Source: Pseudomonas sp. Leaf58 | Lineage (GTDB): Bacteria > Pseudomonadota > Gammaproteobacteria > Pseudomonadales > Pseudomonadaceae | Direction of reading: 5' to 3' | Length of the DNA stretch: 64,000 nucleotides | Assembly (NCBI RefSeq): GCF_003627215.1 | Contig: NZ_CP032678.1 | Coordinates: forward strand, 62,001-126,000 | Part shown: piece after piece, positions 61,705-64,000 of the stretch | Position numbering within the stretch: the first letter of the stretch is position 1 | Layout: every line of letters begins with the position of its first letter | Notes under the pieces: model-generated | Seen by the model: only the letters and a program-made list of their open reading frames with translations | Told to the model about the DNA's origin: nothing | Databases searched by the model: none | Translations under genes and position numbers: made by a program

Positions 61705-62272
61705 ACTCACCGCCCCGGCCAACCTCGATTTGCTTCATCGTTTTGCCCTGCGTATCCATTCATTGTCGTCGGCCATGGGCCTGGATGCGATGGACGAACA
61801 GCTGCTCTGGGAATTCCTGGCGAAAGTCGGGCCTGAGCGGATTGAATCTGATTGCGCGCCGATCGCACGGTTCTTGAAAAAGGCTGGCGAGGGAGAAGCA
61901 CTGCACGTCAAAGCCATGTACTACACGTTGAAGATGGATGAACGTTTTGACCGACGACCCTGGTGGAAAAAAACCACCCAACCACTGTTCAAGAAGGGGC
62001 AGGTGACGATTGACCAGGTGGTTGCGATCGAGCGTCCCGAGAGCCAAGCCTATTTCGACCAGATCATCGAGAACATCAAGGCGGAGTGTTTTTCTGAATG
62101 GTACCCTCACCTGAAGTCCATCCCGCGTGAAAACGGCGTGGATTGGAACCCGCCTGAGACCTCGGATATCGCCGTGCATGCCATTTGCTCGGTCAGCGTG
62201 CTGGTGCCGGCTAACTTGAGCAACTTGCAGGATCGACTAACATGCGGCGGCACCATTCTGCCAATCCGATAA
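61682..62272 (+). CDS. Unknown protein (196 aa)
   Basis: GTG 61682 is chosen for its AGGAGA site 7 nt upstream. A soluble, helical, charged protein: RRPWWKKTTQPLFKKGQVTIDQVVA in the middle and an ordinary C-terminus. No signal or recognised motif. It overlaps the upstream frameshifted gene and is followed by the nrdB promoter region, so the two genes form a small operon. Confidence 0.6.
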   Translation: MPKLQASELTAPANLDLLHRFALRIHSLSSAMGLDAMDEQLLWEFLAKVGPERIESDCAPIARFLKKAGEGEALHVKAMYYTLKMDERFDRRPWWKKTTQPLFKKGQVTIDQVVAIERPESQAYFDQIIENIKAECFSEWYPHLKSIPRENGVDWNPPETSDIAVHAICSVSVLVPANLSNLQDRLTCGGTILPIR

Positions 62273-62276
62273 CGGG

Positions 62277-62308
62277 TATTGGATATATTGGTTCGGCGAG
62301 CCTAGAAT
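62277..62308 (+). promoter_or_regulatory. nrdB promoter region with two TATTGG-type sites
   Basis: TATTGG (62277-62282) and ATATATTGG (62283-62291) in direct repeat, then TAGAAT (62303-62308) as possible -10 box with TTGGAT 18 bp upstream. The leader to ATG 62377 is about 60 nt. Confidence 0.5.
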
Positions 62309-62376
62309 AGACCTATGAACAACATTCCGTGGCGGCTATCCCTGGCCGCCACAGTCGTCTTCAAGAGGAAACTACT

Positions 62377-63540
62377 ATGCTTGACTGGAACGAAACCGAA
62401 GAACCTGCTGCCGGCTCGCAGCCTGCTGCAGCCGCCCAGGGTGGTCTGTCCCACGCAGCACGCGCTGAGCTGGCGGCACTGGACATCGGTGTCGGCAAGG
62501 CCGAACTCGAACAATCGGCGGCCAGCCGCGTGCAGGTGAGCCAGAAGGCCATGATCAATGCCCGCGCTGACGTCAACCAACTGGTACCGTTCAAATACGA
62601 CTGGGCCTGGCAGAAGTACTTGGATGGTTGTGCCAACCACTGGATGCCCCAGGAAGTGAACATGACCGCTGACATCGCCCTGTGGAAGAGCCCGCAAGGC
62701 CTGTCGATCGACGAGCGGCATATCGTCATGCGCAACCTGGGCTATTTCTCGACGGCAGACAGCCTGGTGGCGAACAACCTGGTGCTGGCCGTGTACCGCC
62801 TGATCACCAACCCCGAGTGCAGGCAGTACATCCTGCGTCAGGCGTTCGAGGAAGCCATCCACACCCATGCCTACCAGTACTGCGTCGAGTCCCTGGGCCT
62901 GGATGGCGGCGAAGTGTTCAATATGTACCGCGAGGTTGAATCGGTGGCCAAGAAGGCCGCCTGGAGCATCAAGCACACCGATGCGATCATCGACCCGACC
63001 TTCACCACGGGTACCCCGGAGACGGATGCCATCCTCCTGGAAAACCTCATCGCCTACTACTGCGTGACCGAAGGGATCTTCTTCTACTGCGGTTTCACCC
63101 AGATCCTCTCGATGGGCCGTCGCAACAAGATGGTGGGCGTGTCCGAGCAATTCCAGTACATCCTGCGCGACGAATCGATGCACCTGAACTTCGGCATTGA
63201 CGTGATCAACCAGATCAAGCTGGAGAACCCGCACCTGTGGACGCCTGAAATGCAGCGCAAGGCGACGCTCATGATCATCCAGGGCGTGATGTTGGAGACC
63301 GAATACGCTCGCGACACGATGCCACGTGGCGTCCTGGGCATGAATGCCGAGATCATGGAGGAGTACCTCAAGTTCATCGGCAACCGCCGCCTGGCCCAGA
63401 TCGGCCTGCCGGAAGAATGGCCTGGTGCGACCAACCCGTTCCCGTGGATGAGCGAGATCATGGACTTGAAGAAGGAGAAGAACTTCTTCGAGACCCGCGT
63501 GATCGAGTACCAAACCGGTGGCGCGCTGAGCTGGGATTGA
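62377..63540 (+). CDS. nrdB: Class Ia ribonucleotide reductase beta subunit
   Basis: A 387-aa NrdB from ATG 62377 (AGAGG site). It houses the diiron-tyrosyl radical that powers NDP reduction. Ligand and radical residues are visible: QEVNM (Glu93), [11 protein letters not shown] with ExxH (159-162) and the radical Tyr166, [12 protein letters not shown], and [10 protein letters not shown] (ExxH). The C-terminus ends in GGALSWD, a typical NrdA-docking tail. No nrdA is found in the window, so it pairs with a subunit encoded elsewhere on the plasmid or by the host. With thyA it would secure dNTPs for a large replicon. Confidence 0.97.
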   Translation: MLDWNETEEPAAGSQPAAAAQGGLSHAARAELAALDIGVGKAELEQSAASRVQVSQKAMINARADVNQLVPFKYDWAWQKYLDGCANHWMPQEVNMTADIALWKSPQGLSIDERHIVMRNLGYFSTADSLVANNLVLAVYRLITNPECRQYILRQAFEEAIHTHAYQYCVESLGLDGGEVFNMYREVESVAKKAAWSIKHTDAIIDPTFTTGTPETDAILLENLIAYYCVTEGIFFYCGFTQILSMGRRNKMVGVSEQFQYILRDESMHLNFGIDVINQIKLENPHLWTPEMQRKATLMIIQGVMLETEYARDTMPRGVLGMNAEIMEEYLKFIGNRRLAQIGLPEEWPGATNPFPWMSEIMDLKKEKNFFETRVIEYQTGGALSWD

Positions 63541-63560
63541 TGCCCAGCAGCAGGAATAGA

Positions 63561-63584
63561 GAAGGGCCCTACGGGGCCCTTTCT
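63561..63584. terminator. Terminator between nrdB and the right-edge gene
   Basis: AAGGGCCC-TACG-GGGCCCTT, perfect 8-bp stem with a UACG tetraloop, followed by TCTTA. It can act in both directions for the two convergent genes. Confidence 0.8.
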
Positions 63585-64000
63585 TATGCCATTGATTCCT
63601 GAATCAAGGCTTCAAAAGCTGGCGAGGTGAGAAACCCTGCTTGAAGGAAGCTCTCTCGAATGGCGTCCAGGGTCAGGTCTTCCTCGATGGCAAAAACAGC
63701 CTCCATGTCTTCACGGCAGCGTAACCCTTTGGGGTAGAAGGCCTTGACCGTGTGCTCAAGGTGCACGGAATCCATGTAACCATGTTCATCGAAGTAGTCC
63801 TTGTACACCATGTTAACCATGGCGCTGGCAGCAGCCATGCCCTCGTCGTCGTAGGGCTGAACCGAAAAATAGAAATCGGATGCCGCAAAGGTTTTTGGCT
63901 GCCTGACATAGAAGTCACGTTCGTTGGTGATGACCTCCTCATAATCTTCGTTGACCCAGACGGTACCCACGGTGGGGTGCGCAAACCGGCGAATTTCGCA
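63584..64000 (-). CDS. Unknown protein, C-terminal part (runs off right edge)
   Basis: The reading frame is open from position 64000 to the stop at 63584-63586. A GTG at 63970 is possible, but coding-like sequence (IRRFAHPTVGTVWVNEDYEEV) continues upstream to the edge, so the start probably lies outside. The visible 138 residues are acidic and soluble (for example FYFSVQPYDDEGMAAA). No domain recognised. Convergent with nrdB. Confidence 0.6.
   Translation of the reverse strand, partial: CEIRRFAHPTVGTVWVNEDYEEVITNERDFYVRQPKTFAASDFYFSVQPYDDEGMAAASAMVNMVYKDYFDEHGYMDSVHLEHTVKAFYPKGLRCREDMEAVFAIEEDLTLDAIRESFLQAGFLTSPAFEALIQESMA

Noticed and set aside
62302..63513. Minus-strand open frame (403 codons)
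   Set aside because: Antisense to nrdB, whose family assignment is secure.

Overview
The window looks like the backbone of a large conjugative Pseudomonas-type plasmid (megaplasmid). I infer this from about 57% GC with gamma-proteobacterial codon use, dense short-spaced operons, an almost complete type IVB (Dot/Icm, IncI-like) conjugation apparatus fused to a type IVb thin-pilus locus, and plasmid-borne DNA metabolism genes (two type IA topoisomerases, UvrD-like helicase, ExoI-like nuclease, ThyA, NrdB). No rRNA, tRNA, transposase, integrase, replication initiator or partition gene was seen. The host assignment is inference from gene content, not from alignment.

Layout. 1-2378 (minus): a type IA topoisomerase running off the left edge, a lytic transglycosylase, a DUF1064-like protein and a small zinc-finger protein. 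2504-7984 (plus): a UvrD/Rep helicase, then a three-gene operon of a small coiled-coil protein, a Rad50/SbcC-like ATPase whose two head halves are in swapped order (circularly permuted, zinc hook at the C-terminus), and a divergent Mre11/SbcD-like phosphoesterase. 8-10.6 kb: small membrane or secreted glycine-rich proteins and a DUF4326-like protein. 10.56-16.67 kb (minus): a five-gene operon of mostly unrecognised large proteins. 16.7-23.5 kb: an HExxH metallopeptidase gene broken by a frameshift, a winged-helix/AT-hook protein, and a second topoisomerase operon. 23.6-28.5 kb (plus): an exported protein, then IcmC/DotE-like, IcmV-like and DotA/TraY-like proteins. 28.6-33.7 kb: a membrane protein, an unknown 413-aa protein, thymidylate synthase and exonuclease I. 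33.8-44.7 kb (minus): PilT-like ATPase, prepilin PilS, PilR, PilQ, PilP, PilO, PilN and PilL-like proteins. 44.8-58.8 kb (minus): IcmT, DotB, DotC, DotD, DotO, two unknowns, DotN, DotP/IcmD, DotF, DotG, DotH, DotI and DotJ. In transcription order this is icmM-L-K-E-G-D-J-B followed by dotD-C-B-icmT, which matches Legionella gene order. 58.8-64 kb: a repeat-rich non-coding region, an AP2-like DNA-binding protein coupled to a DsbA-like oxidoreductase, a 46-bp tandem repeat, two unknown genes, ribonucleotide reductase beta subunit, and a partial unknown gene at the right edge.

How the parts work together. DotC/D/H form the outer-membrane part of the conjugation machine, DotG/F the trans-envelope core, DotI/J, DotA, IcmV, IcmC/D and IcmT the inner-membrane part, and DotB/DotO the ATPases. 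The thin pilus would hold mating cells together. The coupling proteins DotL/DotM, relaxase and oriT are not identified here. A recurring TATATTG(A/G)-type motif lies just upstream of at least ten transcription units (uvrD, exoI, pilS, pilQ, pilL, dotD, dotP, dotF, dsbA-like, nrdB and others), often right after a terminator, so a plasmid-wide regulator is likely.

A caution: six genes, including dotA, dotO and dotI, are each interrupted by what looks like the loss of a single base. The uniform error type in genes that should be intact suggests assembly errors rather than real decay.
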